This document shows positions 35,753 through 46,400 of a stretch of 64,000 bases of DNA, in pieces; position 1 is the stretch's first letter; the number at the start of each line of letters is the position of its first letter. Under the pieces are notes generated by a model that saw only the letters and a list, made by a program, of their open reading frames with translations, made no database searches and had not been told where the DNA came from. The translations under genes were made by a program, and so were the position numbers. The stretch lies in contig CANBWP010000001.1 of assembly GCA_947373185.1 (NCBI GenBank), positions 1 to 64,000 on the forward strand, in the 5' to 3' direction. Source of the DNA: Comamonadaceae bacterium (lineage in GTDB: Bacteria > Pseudomonadota > Gammaproteobacteria > Burkholderiales > Burkholderiaceae_C).

Positions 35753-36292
35753 TTACAGAGGCCTTTTTGAAATCTTTCGAAACGGCAAGAAGAGGTTGGC
35801 TCTGTCGCTGCCAACAGGCAAACGAGAGCGATTGAAGACGATGCTCAAGGCCATGAACAACACAACCAGTCTGAGTAAAACAATGCCAGTGAAAAATGGC
35901 GACCGGTTGGCGATTAAATCCGGGAAAATGGTAAAAAGATCAAAGAGAATGTTCATGGCGGAGATGAGCGCCAGTGCGCCTAAAACCAATCCGGTGTACC
36001 AATTTTTAAGGTAGGCGTAGCTGCCCACCAAGAGGGTCAACACAAGGAACCACCCTCGAAAGTACAAGAAGGTGGTGAGCCTTTTCGCTTCTATGGGAAT
36101 CAGTGTGAGGGTGCTTGCAATTTGTGCTGGCGATGTCAGTAGCCACAATGCAAATGACAAGACAACCGCGAACATGAACCAGAAACGCGCTGGCGCCCAA
36201 ACGTCCATTGACTGTTCGGATGAGTTGCCGATTGGGGTGATCAACGCATCGAGCTCTACGTCACTGACTTTGGAATTCCAATTATTGACCAT
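35753..36292 (-). CDS. Hypothetical membrane protein
   Basis: 179 residues with four hydrophobic segments (about 35-55, 75-95, 100-125 and 140-160) and a basic C-terminus. I do not recognise a family. The start is taken as the ATG at 36292, one codon inside a GTG. It converges on the dioxygenase gene with a 13-base gap. Confidence 0.6.
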   Translation of the reverse strand: MVNNWNSKVSDVELDALITPIGNSSEQSMDVWAPARFWFMFAVVLSFALWLLTSPAQIASTLTLIPIEAKRLTTFLYFRGWFLVLTLLVGSYAYLKNWYTGLVLGALALISAMNILFDLFTIFPDLIANRSPFFTGIVLLRLVVLFMALSIVFNRSRLPVGSDRANLFLPFRKISKRPL

Positions 36293-36547
36293 CACATGCC
36301 CTTTTTTGGGGAGTATTCTAGGTCATGTTCGCCAAGGACTTTCAGTGATGTGAAACTTCAATTCCCGCTTCATGTGCAAGACGTTCTTGCGAAATGCCTT
36401 TGAGTAGTCATGCAGTGCAATGCCTTTCGGCTAATTTTTTTCGCGATAAATTAAAGACAGCAGTCACTCTGACAGGATGCAGGCGATAGCGCATTGGGTC
36501 CACGGAATATCTTCTACAATCAAGAAAATATTCCACAACACCGACCA

Positions 36548-37513
36548 ATGGCCAGACGCATTGCAGTCCTGATGAGCTTGGTTTTGCTCTGGGACTGTGC
36601 TTTTTCGCAAGATATCAAAACCATTGCCTTGGTGGTTCCTTTTTCAACGGGGTCTGCGCAAGATATTTACGCTCGAATGTTGAGTGACCCCTTGGCCCAA
36701 GAACTCGGTGCAAGGGTGCTTGTCGTCAACAAGCCTGGTGCAGGTGGTGCTTTGGGTGCTGCCTATGTGGCCCAAGCAAAACCCGATGGTCAAACCTATT
36801 TGTTGGCATCTTCGGGCCATCACCTTGCTGGCGCGCTGAGCCATCAACTGAGCCATCAACTGAGCTATCACCCCCTTGAAAGCTTTAGCGGTGCTGCATT
36901 TACCGGGTATTCTGAATATGTACTGATTGCTGCCGGTGACTTGAATGTGCCAGATCTCGCAGCTTTTATCAATGTGATCAAAACTCATCCTCAGACCTAT
37001 AACTTTGCCTCTTCAGGTCGTGGAAGCACAACCCATGTTGGTATGGCTGCTTTTTTAGAACGTGCTGGATTGCAGATGGTGCACCTGCCTTTAAAAGGGA
37101 CCAATGAAGTGATCAATGAAGTGATATCTGGGCGCGTGCAGGCTGCAATGGTTTCTGCTTTAAGCATTCAGCCATTCAAAACGGACCCCAGAATCAAATT
37201 GCTGGCAACGACTGGCCCTCAAAGATCCGAATATTTCCCCAAGTTGCCGACCATTTCTGAGTTTGGTTTTGGTAAATTCAAATGGATCGCATGGACTGGA
37301 CTTTTGGCGCCCTTGGGAACTCCCGAAGGGAGCTTGCAGAATATGAATCATGCTGTCAGCAAAGTGCTCAAAGATCCACAAATGAAAAGTCGGTTCGGTC
37401 AATTGGGTGTTTCTCCCTCAACCATGTCCAACCAGGACTTCAACAAATTCTTGCGAGAAGATTGGACTCATTCAGTCGCTTGGGTTTCACAACTTAAGAT
37501 AACGCTCGACTGA
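36548..37513 (+). CDS. Tripartite tricarboxylate transporter binding protein (Bug/TctC family)
   Basis: Periplasmic solute-binding protein of the Bug family, 321 residues, with a signal peptide ending near CAFSQ. It has the family opening VVPFSTGSAQDIYARML and VVNKPGAGGALGAAYVA, and later PTISEFGFGKFKWIAWTGLLAP. Between residues 97 and 108 a 12-bp unit is repeated three times in frame. The ligand is unknown and no TctA/TctB membrane genes are nearby. The TTG at 36494 is a less likely start. Its 3' end overlaps the convergent LysR gene by 20 bases. Confidence 0.85.
   Translation: MARRIAVLMSLVLLWDCAFSQDIKTIALVVPFSTGSAQDIYARMLSDPLAQELGARVLVVNKPGAGGALGAAYVAQAKPDGQTYLLASSGHHLAGALSHQLSHQLSYHPLESFSGAAFTGYSEYVLIAAGDLNVPDLAAFINVIKTHPQTYNFASSGRGSTTHVGMAAFLERAGLQMVHLPLKGTNEVINEVISGRVQAAMVSALSIQPFKTDPRIKLLATTGPQRSEYFPKLPTISEFGFGKFKWIAWTGLLAPLGTPEGSLQNMNHAVSKVLKDPQMKSRFGQLGVSPSTMSNQDFNKFLREDWTHSVAWVSQLKITLD
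36836..36871 (+). repeat. Triple 12-bp repeat inside a Bug gene
   Basis: The unit CTGAGCCATCAA occurs twice exactly and a third time with two changes at the end. In the protein this gives LSHQ-LSHQ-LSYH. The unit length keeps the frame, so it could expand or contract without destroying the gene. Confidence 0.85.
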
Positions 37514-38411
37514 CCTCAAGATGCTGATGTGCCAAATGGTCAATCAGGCGTTTGACCAAGGGCGTTTGTAGTTGTGTTTGGAAAATGATTTTGATACGTT
37601 GCTGTGCCCAACTGTTGGTCAGAGGGATCACTGCCACATCTAAATTTTGACATTGAGTTTCCGCGACTTTAAGTGTGCAGATGTAAATGCCGACGCCATG
37701 GGCTGCCATTCGAATCGCGCTATTTCTCGTGTCCAATTGAACGACAAAGCGGCCAGTTTTGCCTTCAATGCCACCTGAGCGTTTGAGCATGGCTTCTGTG
37801 TGACGGGCATTTCTGTCAGTGATCAAATCATATTCAATGAGTTCCTCGTAACTGACAACAGAACGTGCGGCCAAGGGATGATTGCGCTTCATCACAGCCG
37901 CAACAGTATCGGTGTAGTACTCGACGTGTTGAAGATCACTTGTTTCTGTGATGTCCCAAATCACGCCAACGGCGGCAGTACCGTCGCGCACCATTTGAAC
38001 CACATCCTTGCTGAGCATTTCTTTCACAATCAAATTCACTTGATGACTTGAGTGCAAGTTCATGAAATGAGCCAGGTCGTCGGTGAGTACCGAAGCCATG
38101 CTTGACGTGTGCGTGGCAATGGTCAGCGTTCCCTTCAATGGCGCGTTGCGTTGAAGCATTGCGTTGGAAATTTTCTGAGCATCATTGACCAGCCTTCGCG
38201 CTTGTTCGCTGAGAAGTGCGCCTTCGGGGGTGGGCTGTACGCCTTGCCGTATGCGTTTAAGCAGGGGTGTTTTAAGTTGCGCTTCTAACTTGGCCAAACG
38301 CTTTGTGATTGAAGAAGCATCAACCTGTTCTCGTTCTGCAACGCGCTTGATGCTTTGCGAGTCGCAGACCTCAACGAAAAGTCGCAGGGTGGTGAGATCC
38401 AAATCTTTCAT
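37494..38411 (-). CDS. LysR-family transcriptional regulator
   Basis: 305-residue LysR regulator. The N-terminal winged helix is LTTLRLFVEVCDSQSIKRVA with DASSITKRLAKLEAQL; the C-terminal inducer-binding domain follows. It is unusual in reading 'DASSITKRL' where most LysR proteins have a Ser-Gln-Pro-Ala type turn. It converges on the Bug gene at 36548 and is divergent from tpsB, so it may control either. Confidence 0.88.
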   Translation of the reverse strand: MKDLDLTTLRLFVEVCDSQSIKRVAEREQVDASSITKRLAKLEAQLKTPLLKRIRQGVQPTPEGALLSEQARRLVNDAQKISNAMLQRNAPLKGTLTIATHTSSMASVLTDDLAHFMNLHSSHQVNLIVKEMLSKDVVQMVRDGTAAVGVIWDITETSDLQHVEYYTDTVAAVMKRNHPLAARSVVSYEELIEYDLITDRNARHTEAMLKRSGGIEGKTGRFVVQLDTRNSAIRMAAHGVGIYICTLKVAETQCQNLDVAVIPLTNSWAQQRIKIIFQTQLQTPLVKRLIDHLAHQHLEVSRALS

Positions 38412-38573
38412 GAAGCAGATTATGTGTCTCTAGGCTGCCTTTTGGTCAGTTGTCACAATGTTTCATTCATTAATTAGTTGGCTTGTGTATTTTAAATATT
38501 TATAAATGTATTTTTAGAAGTTTACAAATGCCAATTTGGCAGTTAAAGAGCGGGCTTACGTTTATATCCTCAT

Positions 38574-38590
38574 ACCTTCGATTTGAAGGT
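38574..38590 (+). promoter_or_regulatory. Hairpin covering the tpsB ribosome-binding site
   Basis: ACCTTC and GAAGGT form a 6-bp stem with a 5-base loop. The GAAGG half is the presumed Shine-Dalgarno sequence, six bases before the tpsB ATG, so the fold would hide it. Confidence 0.4.
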
Positions 38591-38595
38591 AAGAG

Positions 38596-40356
38596 ATGAA
38601 CAACATCACAAAATTTGGCCTGAAGACATTGGCTTTTCAGGTCGGGCTGGCATGTGCTATTGCCAACGCTCAGACAGATGCAGGCGCGATTTTGCAACAA
38701 CAAAATCGACAAGACAGCCGCCAAATTAATCACCTTCCCGAACTGCCCAAACAGAATGCAGTAGAAAAAACCGCCCCATTGTCGGGCCCTCGCGTTGTCG
38801 TTAAGTCCTTCAAATTTTCTGGCCATGATGGCCTTGCTTCTAAGGCTGAACTCGAAGAACTGACAGTCCGTTGGTTGGGGCAAGAGGTGGATTTTGCCGG
38901 CCTTGATCGCATCACGCGGCAAGTGACAGAACTCTTGCGCAGCAAACAATGGTTTCTGGCACAGGCTTATTTACCTCAACAAGATGTTACGGCCGGTCAC
39001 ATTGAAATTGCCATCCTTCCTGGTTTCTTGGACGGTGGCAAAGGCGCAGGAAAAGCATTTTCTATTGCGAAGGATGCTCAAAAGCTTGTTCGACTGTCGC
39101 AAGGGCTGATTGAGTCAGTCGCTTCGCAACACTTGAAGCCAGGTGCCGTGGCCAACGAGGCCCATCTAGAGAGGGTCTTGTTGTTGTTGGGTGAAATGCC
39201 TGGGGTGAGTGCCCGGTCACAGTTGGAGCCTGGGGCCAGTCCCGGCGCAACCAGTGTGATGCTCAACATAGAAGAGGGGCCGATATGGAGTGGCTCAGTG
39301 ATGGCAGACAACTACGGAAGTCGATTCACTGGTATCGGCCAAGTCAACGCCAATTTGCAAGTCAATGATCCAACGGGACAAGGTGATCAATATACTTTGA
39401 ATGCCACGCGCACTGAAGGTTTGAGTTTGGTGCGTGTGGGCTACTCATTGCCGGTGACTTCTGATGGTTTGCGACTGGCTGCCTCATGGTCGCCCATGAC
39501 CTACAAAATCGTTCAAGGTTTGGGCGTGACGGCAGGTCTCAAGGGCACTTCAGAGACCACTGGCGTGACATTGTCGTATCCATTCATACGCAGTCGTGTC
39601 AGTAACCTTTACAGCAGCTTGGCAATCATGCGAAAAGCTTTGGAGGACGACTCCAACAGCGGTCTTCTTAAAAGCAAAGTGACTCAATCACTCAACGCCA
39701 GTGTGTCTGCAGATCAACTTGACAGTTGGGGCGGCGGCGGATTGCTCAGTGCCAATGCGGCTTGGACAGCCGGTCAATTGGATTTGAGCCGCATGGCCAC
39801 AGACCGTGCCGCCGATGCCATTGGATACGGCACGCAGGGTGCCTATCAGAAACTCAATTTTGGCATCAACCGCTTGCAAAAAATCTCGACCAGTTTGAAT
39901 GTGATGGTCAATGTGTACGGCCAAGTCGCTGGCAAAAATCTTGATTCCTCAGAAAAATTTGGACTCGGTGGACCTAGCGGGATCCGTGCGTATACGGGTG
40001 GCGAAGGCATGGGCGACAGGGGTTGGGTTGGTAATTTAGAAATTCGTTACGACTGGCAAGAGCTGTCCACGGAGAACGTGGGTCAGTTGCAGTTGGTTGC
40101 TTTTTACGATGCGGGGCGTGTGCGATTGCATAAGGACGTCGGAAACCTGCCGATCACCACCTTGTCTGGTTTGAACACGTATGGCCTTTCGGGATGGGGC
40201 TTGGGTGCCAATTTAAACAAGTCGGCCAGTCATGCAGTGCGCTTGGTTTGGGCGCACAAGTCTGGGACCAATTGGGGTGCGAGCAAAGAAGGCTTGGATG
40301 CAGATGGCAAGGCCAGTGCGTCGCGTGTTTGGCTGCAAGGAACTTGGTGGCTTTAA
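38596..40356 (+). CDS. TpsB outer-membrane transporter (ShlB/FhaC/HecB family)
   Basis: Two-partner secretion pore of the Omp85 superfamily, 586 residues. A signal peptide (cleavage near AIANAQ) is followed by a linker helix, a POTRA domain containing VVKSFKFSGHDGL and QAYLPQQDVTAGHIEIAILPG, then a 16-strand beta-barrel. The barrel shows the motif FGLGGPSGIRAYTGGEGMGD near the end and finishes WLQGTWWL. It lies 56 bases upstream of the large exoprotein gene it presumably exports. A palindrome TGCCAATTTGGCA at 38529-38541 lies upstream. Confidence 0.93.
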   Translation: MNNITKFGLKTLAFQVGLACAIANAQTDAGAILQQQNRQDSRQINHLPELPKQNAVEKTAPLSGPRVVVKSFKFSGHDGLASKAELEELTVRWLGQEVDFAGLDRITRQVTELLRSKQWFLAQAYLPQQDVTAGHIEIAILPGFLDGGKGAGKAFSIAKDAQKLVRLSQGLIESVASQHLKPGAVANEAHLERVLLLLGEMPGVSARSQLEPGASPGATSVMLNIEEGPIWSGSVMADNYGSRFTGIGQVNANLQVNDPTGQGDQYTLNATRTEGLSLVRVGYSLPVTSDGLRLAASWSPMTYKIVQGLGVTAGLKGTSETTGVTLSYPFIRSRVSNLYSSLAIMRKALEDDSNSGLLKSKVTQSLNASVSADQLDSWGGGGLLSANAAWTAGQLDLSRMATDRAADAIGYGTQGAYQKLNFGINRLQKISTSLNVMVNVYGQVAGKNLDSSEKFGLGGPSGIRAYTGGEGMGDRGWVGNLEIRYDWQELSTENVGQLQLVAFYDAGRVRLHKDVGNLPITTLSGLNTYGLSGWGLGANLNKSASHAVRLVWAHKSGTNWGASKEGLDADGKASASRVWLQGTWWL

Positions 40357-40412
40357 GCCCTCACGTTTGAAATGACTGAACACACCTTGATCAAAAATTT
40401 AAGTACATCAAC

Positions 40413-43400
40413 ATGAACAATACCTATCGCCTCATCTGGAACGAAATTGCCAACACTTGGATTGCTGTTGCAGAAAATGTCAAAGGAAGAGGCAAACGCT
40501 CTGCAGGCGCTGTTTTGCTGACGGCCGTTGCAGGCGCTGCGTTGGCGCAAGGCGTGAGCACACAGCAACTGCCAACGGGCGGGCAAATTGTGTCGGGCAG
40601 TGGATCGATCAGTGCGCAGGGTGCTGCCATGACGGTCAATCAAAACACGACGCGCATGATTGCCAATTGGAGCAGCTTTAACATTGGTGCCAACGCGAGC
40701 GTCAACTTTGTGCAGCCCTCGAAATCGGCTGTGGCATTGAACCGGATTCAAGCCCAAGATCCCTCGCAAATTTTAGGTCGCCTGACGGCCAATGGCCAAG
40801 TCATGCTGGTCAATCCTGCTGGTGTGATGTTTGGTCAGGGGAGTCAAGTGGATGTGGGAAGTTTGGTGGCTTCTAGTTTGGCCATCAGTGACGCCAATTT
40901 CATGAGTGGCAACTACCGGTTTTCAAATGAAAGCGGTACGCCTTCTGGCACGGTGAGCAATCAAGGTCGCATCTCAACTTCAAATGGCGGTACGGTGGCA
41001 TTCTTGGCGCCAGTGGTTAAAAACCAAGGCCAAATTGAAACACCACGCGGCAGCACATTGTTGGCTGCAGCTCAAGACATTACGGTTGACTTTGGGGGTG
41101 ATGGCTTGATCAACTACCGCGTCAATTCGGGTGCTGCAGGTGCCTTGGTTGAAAACTCAGGCAGCGTCAGTGCGGATGGTGGCGTGGCCGTGCTGTCTGC
41201 CCAATCTGTGGACAGTGTGACGCAAGGTGTGGTGAACAACACTGGATTGGTGCGTGCGCAGCGTTTGGAAAACAAAGATGGACGAATTGTGTTGGAAGGA
41301 CATGCGCTGGTACAAACTGGCACTGTATTGGCTTCTGACATCAGTGCCAAAGTGGACAACGCTATCACCAGTGGTATCTGGGATGCCAGTGCAGATAGCA
41401 ATGGCGCAGCACAAGGTGGGCGCATTAGCATTCAGGCAACTGGTCACATTGAACAGACAGCTACCGGGCGAATGAGTGTTGATGGTGGTCAAGGGTTGGG
41501 TGGTTCGGTTCAGCTTAGTTCAACTGATAGTGTCTGGGTATCTGGCAAAGTTTCCGCTGACGGATCGCAAGGAGGCAACGTAACAATTGAGGCGCCCAAC
41601 ATCGTATTGGCTGAAGCTAAAGTTTCAGCTACGGGTCATATGGGTGACGGTGGAAATTTAAGAATTGGTGGAGGTTTCCAAGGTAAAGACTCCGACATCG
41701 TGAACGCTCAAACTACAAAAGTCATGGCGAGTGAGTTTGATGTGAGTGTGAGTCAAACAGGCTCTGCGGGTCAAGTCATTGTCTGGTCTGAATCTGAAAC
41801 TGTATTTGGTGGTGTTGTTAAAGCAACTGGTGGACAAAACGGCGGCAATGGTGGTTTTGTCGAAGTTTCTAGCCACGACAAATTAACATTTGCTGGCAAA
41901 GTCGATGCAACTGCTGCTGCAGGTGTAAACGGACGTTTATTGCTAGATCCAAAGAATATTGAAATTGTTTCTGCTGTTTCTTCAGTTCAAGTTCTACCCT
42001 TATTAGACCCAACTCCTTCAGGCAACGAGTATTGTTTCGATACGACATATGGGTGCAACATTGCTTCTGCATCAACGCTGGCAATGGAAATAACTAATGC
42101 TGGAGTTTCAACAAATCGAATTGCAATACGATCTCCATTAGATAGTACTGTTGCTACGAATGCAGGCGCTGTGAGAATTTATAACTCTCAGACAGGTGCC
42201 TTGATCTCTACTTTGACTGGAAGCAGCGCTTATGACTACGTTGGCACCGGCTTTGTGCAACTTGGTAACGGTAATTTAGTCGTGCGTTCCCAGGCTTGGG
42301 GGGGTAACACAAGTAATTTAAATCCAACGAATGTGACTACAGGCCTTGGTGCAGTCACTTTTATGAGTGGCATTAATGGCTTAACTGCCACCGTAAGTAG
42401 TGCTAACAGTTTGGTTGGCAGCACATCTGGTGATCGTGTTGGATATAACGGTGTCAACGTCGTGGGTGTTGCAGTTCTGACCAATGGCAACTATGTGGTT
42501 AGTACGCCTAACTGGTCAAATAACGGTTTGACCAAGGCCGGTGCTGTGACTTGGGGAAGTGGAACTGTAGGCATTAGTGGCGAAATCAGTAGCAGCAATA
42601 GTCTTGTTGGTGCAAGCTCGTACGATCGTATTGGTTCTGGATTAGATTCAACGACTACAACCAGTAGTACTTCTCAGGCCGTATCCAAAGGGATCACTGT
42701 GCTGAACAACGGTAACTACGTTGTGACATCGCCATATTGGAATAGCGGCTCAAATTCTAGTACTGGTATGGGAGCCGTGACATGGGGTAGTGGTACAACT
42801 GGGACAGTTGGACAAGTTGATGCAACGAACAGTCTAGTAGGTTCAAGTACTACGCATTTAGTAGGTTTGCGAGGTGTTACTGCTTTAAGCAACGGGAATT
42901 ATGTTGTCGTATCCAGTGAATGGGACAACGGAGCACTAGCCAATGTTGGTGCTGTCACTTGGGGAAATGGTACTGGGGGTACAGTCGGTGCAGTAAGCTC
43001 ATCAAATAGTCTTATTGGTGAAAAAGCATATACCTATTTAGGTGGACTCTATACGTCAACATCTAACACCACGACAGACTATATGTTCAGTGGTATCACT
43101 GAACTTGCTGGAGGTCAATATTTCGTATTGACTTCACCAAATTGGAATACAAACGCTACAACCACAGCAACGTCAGCTGGAAATATGAAGAAAGGTTCGG
43201 TCACCCGACTATCCGCAAATTCTTCAACAGTAAAAGATACTTTTGGTTGGATAAATTCAGGCAATAGTCTCGTTGGGAATTTCGAAGGTGATTTCATTGG
43301 CCGTGGTTACGATGACAAAAATGGTGTAGTTGCACTCACAAATAACAATACATTTGTAGTTGCTTCACCCTATTGGAATAATGGGGTAGCTCTTAACAAC

Positions 43401-46400
43401 GTTGGAGCGGTTACCTGGGTTGGCTCAACTGGATTAAATGGACAAGTTAGCACTTCAAATAGCTTATATGGCACAACATCGCAAGATAGGGTTGGCTCCG
43501 GGGGCGTGTTTGCACTACCCAACGGCAACTACGTTGTTTCATCAAAATCATGGAATGCTGTAGCTGGCGCAGTAACTTGGGGCAACGGAGCAACAGGCAC
43601 AACAGGCGCAGTCAATTCGACGAATAGTTTGATTGGCAGTGCTGCCAGTGATCAAGTTGGCGAGTCAATCCTGGTATTGAATAATGGCAATTATGTTGTC
43701 GGCTCACCCTGGTGGGACAATGCTGGTGTAAATTCTGCCGGTGCCGTGACATGGGGTAACGGCTCAACTGCCGGTTCAAGAACTGTAGGCGCAATTGACG
43801 CTACCAACAGCTTGGTTGGGGTGACGGCAAATGACAAAGTCGGATCTACCGTCTATGCCATTCCTCAATCCTCAACAACTTCAAATTATGTCGCTTTGTC
43901 TCCAAATTGGACAAGAAATCTAGCTATTGATATTGGAACTAGTGCTGGATCGGGAACTGTTGCTAATGCAGGTGCTGCAACTTGGGGTAGCGGCACTACT
44001 GGCGTAATTGGAGCCGTCAGTATTTCAAACAGTTTGATTGGTTCTACAGCCAGTGACAACGTTGGTAACGTGTCATCAAACGGCTATTCTTTTTTCAAAG
44101 CTTTGTCTAATGGCAACTATGTACTTGCAACCCCCAACTGGGATAGAGGTTCACTAGCGAATGCAGGAGCTGTTACATGGGGCTCCGGTTCAAGTGGTGT
44201 TTCTGGAGAAATTAGTAATAGCAATAGTTTGTTAGGCGTTCTGGCAAATGACAAAATTGGTTCATATGGCTTAGAAGCTTTGTTATCAGGCAATTACCTT
44301 GTGTACTCTCCAACCAGAATTACAACAGGTACAAATATGGGTGGCGCAGTGACATGGGGCATACCTACTGGCACATTTGGTGATGTAAGTTATGGGAACA
44401 GCTTGTTGGGGTCTGGGACATTTAGCTCAAATGCAGAACAACTGGGTTCTGGCCGAGCAATTGTTTTGTCTGATGGCAGAGCCTTGGTCATGACTAACTT
44501 TGGCAAGGTTGGCACCACAAGTCTTGCGGGTCGTTTTGACATCCTTTCTTACATGCTACCGCCTACGTTGGGTGATGCAGCTGTTTATGCGGCCAATTCA
44601 AGCTCATCTCAGCAGGTAGGTGCACTGGATATTAAAGCCAGTATGGATGCCGGTACGCCTGTCGTACTTCAAGCAAATAACGATATTACGGTTTCAACCG
44701 CTATAACTGGCACAAATTCTGCGGGTCATTTAACGTTGCAAGCTGGTCGTTCAATTCTGGTGAATGCGAACATTACGACAGGCGGTGCAAATCTAACCCT
44801 CAAAGCAAATGAATCTTTGGCCGCGGGCGTGGTAGATGGACAAAGAGATGCTGGAGCTGCCAGTATCAATATGGCCAGCGGAACAATTATCAATGCCGGG
44901 ACAGGTTCAGTATCGATGACGTTGGGATCTGGTGCAGGCTTAACCAATAATGCTTCTGGAGATATCACTTTAAGGACTGTGACAGGCTCTACTGTAAGCG
45001 TAGTGAATGCAGGTACCACATCTGGTTCAAGTATCAATACCAACAACTTGATTACGGCTAGCAATTCTTTAAGGCTAGAGGCTGATTACGGTAATGTAAC
45101 TTTAGCCAGTAGCAATGTCTTACAGGGAGGTGGTACGACTGTTATTCAAGCAAGAGATGACATCAACGTCAACTCTGCAATGACAGCACCAACTAATTCT
45201 TCAAATTCTCTGTCAATGTTGGCTGGTCGTTCTGTTCTCATCAATCAGGCGATTGATAATAAAAATGGTCCCATCACGATCAAGGCAAATTATGCAGATA
45301 GCACTGATTCTGTCAGTGATATCCGATCGACAGGAAATGCGGTAATTACCGCAGCGGTCACAACTGGAACCGTTTCTGCAGGAACTGGTGCTGTTGATGT
45401 ACGTGTTATGAATGGTTCAGGCCTGACGACTTTGGACTCCAGTACAGTCACCTCAGACGCCATTACTTTGAGATCTGTAGCGGGTGGCGATGTGACTGTC
45501 ATCAATGACGGTCCAACGCTTGGTACTTCAAGTATTTCAAGCCCATCATCGACCATTGCTGCAAAAGGCAATGTCATGCTTAAAGCCAATAAAGGCAGCA
45601 TCAGTGTGACTGGCGTTACGACAGACGGTACGGTTACGCCGGGTGCATCAATTACGATGCTCGCAATGGACGATATAACGAATGGCACTAGGGCAATTAC
45701 AAACACCGCCTCTAATGGTGTAGTGACATTAAAGGCTGGTCGATCTGTCACTCTTACTCACAATATCGCGACACCTAGTGACGTGACAATTAGTGCGAAT
45801 ACACCATACGATGCAAGCTCGGGTGTGAGTGCTTCTAGAACAGCCGGTGCTGCAAGTTTAAGTATCACGGGTACTGTCCGATCAACTGATTCCGCTAACC
45901 CAAGTTTTACAAATGGCAATTTGTCTATTACTTTAGCAAATGGATCAGGATTGGCTGACACAACGACAGGCCAAATGAGTTTAGCCGCAGTTTTTGGCCG
46001 TAATGTCAATATTTTGCACAATGGCACTTCAGGTACTGGAATAACATTGAATGGCGGAATCACATCCTACGGGCTTTACGACATTGGAACCAATGCGTTG
46101 ATTTCAATTGGTGAAACTAACGTTGTAGCAAATTACGGAAGTATTTCCGCGACTTTGGGTTCTTACCAGGGTTCGGGTGGAAATACTGTTGTGTTTAGAG
46201 CCCGAGATGATATTTCGTTGAACTATGCACTTGTGGATAGAACAGTTACTTTGGGTACAGATCCTGCGGGATTAATGCAATTATTGGCTGGCCGCTCAGT
46301 GACCTTGAATTCAGAATTCAAATCCCTTGGATCTCCCCTTACGGTCAAGGCAAATTATTTTGACAATACATCAACAGTCAGTTCAATTCGCTTACCAGGT

